A stretch of 64,000 bases of DNA, from NCBI GenBank assembly GCA_020062665.1, contig JAGUVW010000068.1, positions 1 through 64,000 on the forward strand, in the 5' to 3' direction. Positions 63,309-64,000 of the stretch are shown here, piece by piece. The position numbers were made by a program, and so were the translations under genes. A model generated the notes under the pieces. That model was not told the origin of the DNA and searched no databases. It worked only from the letters and a program-made list of their open reading frames with translations. How positions within the stretch are numbered: position 1 is the first letter of the stretch; each line of letters begins with the position of its first letter. This DNA comes from Pseudomonadales bacterium. Its GTDB lineage: Bacteria; Pseudomonadota; Gammaproteobacteria; Pseudomonadales; Ketobacteraceae.

Positions 63309-63323
63309 GTATACGGCGTATAC
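63309..63323. promoter_or_regulatory. Perfect dyad, possible operator upstream of the P450 gene
   Basis: GTATAC, spacer GGC, GTATAC. On the - strand a TATACT-like -10 overlaps it (63307-63312), so a repressor bound here could block P450 transcription. No regulator gene is adjacent. Confidence 0.5.
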
Positions 63324-63430
63324 CTAAATTTCCATTGAGCTGGGTCAGGGTTTTGCCGGAAAGGCCCCAGGTGAAGCAGGGAGTTGAGTGCTGCAAGAAT
63401 GCACCCCGGATCTGGCCGACAGGCGGGCAC

Positions 63431-63454
63431 AAAAAAGGCGGGGAAGCCCGCCTT
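63431..63454 (-). terminator. Rho-independent terminator after serB
   Basis: A perfect 8-bp stem AAGGCGGG/CCCGCCTT (63435-63442 with 63447-63454), with a CTTC loop on the - strand, followed by a six-T run. It ends serB transcription 32 bp after the stop and separates it from the P450 gene. Confidence 0.9.
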
Positions 63455-63486
63455 CGTTGATCTATTTAAAGTGCCGATTCAGCCGC

Positions 63487-64000
63487 TTACTGCCGCTCGG
63501 CGTACCAGGCCAGCAGTTCATCCGCGTCCCGATCCCGCACCCCCAGCAGATAGAGGATGCCGTCCAGGCCCAGGGTCGAAATGGAATGCTCGGCGTTCTC
63601 CTTCACCAGTGGCTTGGCGCGAAAGGCAATCCCCAACCCCGCCAGACTGAGCATCGGCAGGTCGTTGGCGCCGTCCCCCACCGCAATCACCTGCTGCAGG
63701 TTGAGGCCCTCGCGCTCTGCCAGTTCCTTCAGCAGTTCTGCCTTGCGCTTGCCGTCCACCACCTGGCCCACCACCTCGCCGGTGACCTTACCGTTGTCCA
63801 CCATCAGTTCATTGGCGTAAACATAGTCGATGCCCAGCTTCTGCTGCAGGAAACGGCCGAAATAGTTGAAGCCGCCGGACAGAATGGCGGTTTTGTAGCC
63901 CAGGGCCTTCAACGCCCGGATCAGCTTTTCCGCGCCCTCGGTGATGGGCAGGTTGTGGGCGATGCCTTCCAGCACGGATTCATCCAGCCCTTTCAGGAAC
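63487..64000 (-). CDS. serB: Phosphoserine phosphatase, C-terminal part (start beyond window)
   Basis: About 171 residues of a HAD-family SerB, open to the right edge (FLKGLDESVLEGIAHNLPITEG reads on in frame). LSGGFNYF is HAD motif II, the GKRKAELL lysine is motif III, and GDGANDLPML is motif IV. It converts phosphoserine to serine in the cytoplasm. The N-terminal part, including the catalytic DXDXT, lies outside. In P. aeruginosa fimX and serB are neighbours, and here the Rieske/P450 pair lies between them. Confidence 0.93.
   Translation of the reverse strand, partial: FLKGLDESVLEGIAHNLPITEGAEKLIRALKALGYKTAILSGGFNYFGRFLQQKLGIDYVYANELMVDNGKVTGEVVGQVVDGKRKAELLKELAEREGLNLQQVIAVGDGANDLPMLSLAGLGIAFRAKPLVKENAEHSISTLGLDGILYLLGVRDRDADELLAWYAERQ

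Noticed and set aside
1-64000. CRISPR arrays, tRNA and rRNA genes
   Set aside because: No regularly spaced repeats, tRNA-like cloverleaf or rRNA sequence was recognised by eye; a dedicated scan was not possible.

Overview
This 64 kb window is a dense, GC-rich stretch of a gammaproteobacterial chromosome. The evidence is a complete EF-P beta-lysylation set (epmA, efp, epmB), an rhdA-psd pair, a FimX-like protein beside a PA4958-like protein, and serB. I cannot name the genus. No rRNA, tRNA, CRISPR array, transposase or integrase was recognised. Both edges cut genes: an HDOD-type protein at the left and serB at the right.

Layout. (1) 1-6.1 kb: HDOD protein, rhodanese RhdA and phosphatidylserine decarboxylase on +. 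On - follow two unrecognised genes and an aroE-like/Dabb/GST cluster. (2) 6.5-15.5 kb: a large Ig-repeat lipoprotein, a polytopic membrane protein, an orphan Tat-exported molybdopterin oxidoreductase, a GT2 glycosyltransferase and a 7TM diguanylate cyclase. (3) 15.7-22.5 kb (-): a tight six-gene operon of amidotransferase AsnB, acyl carrier protein, AMP-forming ligase, NadE-like synthetase, GNAT-like protein and NodB deacetylase. (4) 22.8-31 kb: a FemAB-type protein with a SerRS-like arm, a PEP-CTERM protein, a GT2, a secreted beta-helix protein, and manB/manC for GDP-mannose supply. (5) 31.0-41.5 kb (+): the exosortase A (XrtA-EpsI fusion) operon, with a CelD-like GNAT, a deacetylase, a RIFT-barrel/YetA-like protein, a second AsnB, a GT4 and an O-ligase-like protein. 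(6) 41.5-53.6 kb: a more AT-rich block with a secreted protein, GT-C-like proteins, a flippase and several glycosyltransferases, including the XrtA-associated GT at 49.6 kb. (7) 53.7-64 kb: epmA, efp, epmB, a PA4958-like gene, a fimX-like gene, a Rieske oxygenase, a cytochrome P450 and serB.

How the genes fit together. Most of 12.7-53.6 kb appears to make, modify and export a mannose-containing exopolysaccharide and to sort PEP-CTERM proteins to the surface through XrtA. The initiating sugar transferase, the Wza/Wzc-type export machinery and the PrsK/PrsR regulators are not in the window and must lie elsewhere if the system is complete. c-di-GMP proteins (a GGEEF cyclase and a degenerate FimX-like receptor) flank the region. 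As I recall the Pseudomonas aeruginosa order, rhdA-psd-PA4958-fimX-serB is contiguous there. Here about 54 kb lies between psd and the PA4958-like gene, and the Rieske/P450 pair lies between fimX and serB.

The most novel-looking items are the AsnB-ACP-ligase-NadE-GNAT-deacetylase operon, the SerRS-arm/FemAB fusion, the C-x10-C cysteine pairs in the Ig lipoprotein, the XrtA-operon YetA-like protein, and a 28-bp inverted repeat enclosing a second perfect hairpin at 60.6 kb.
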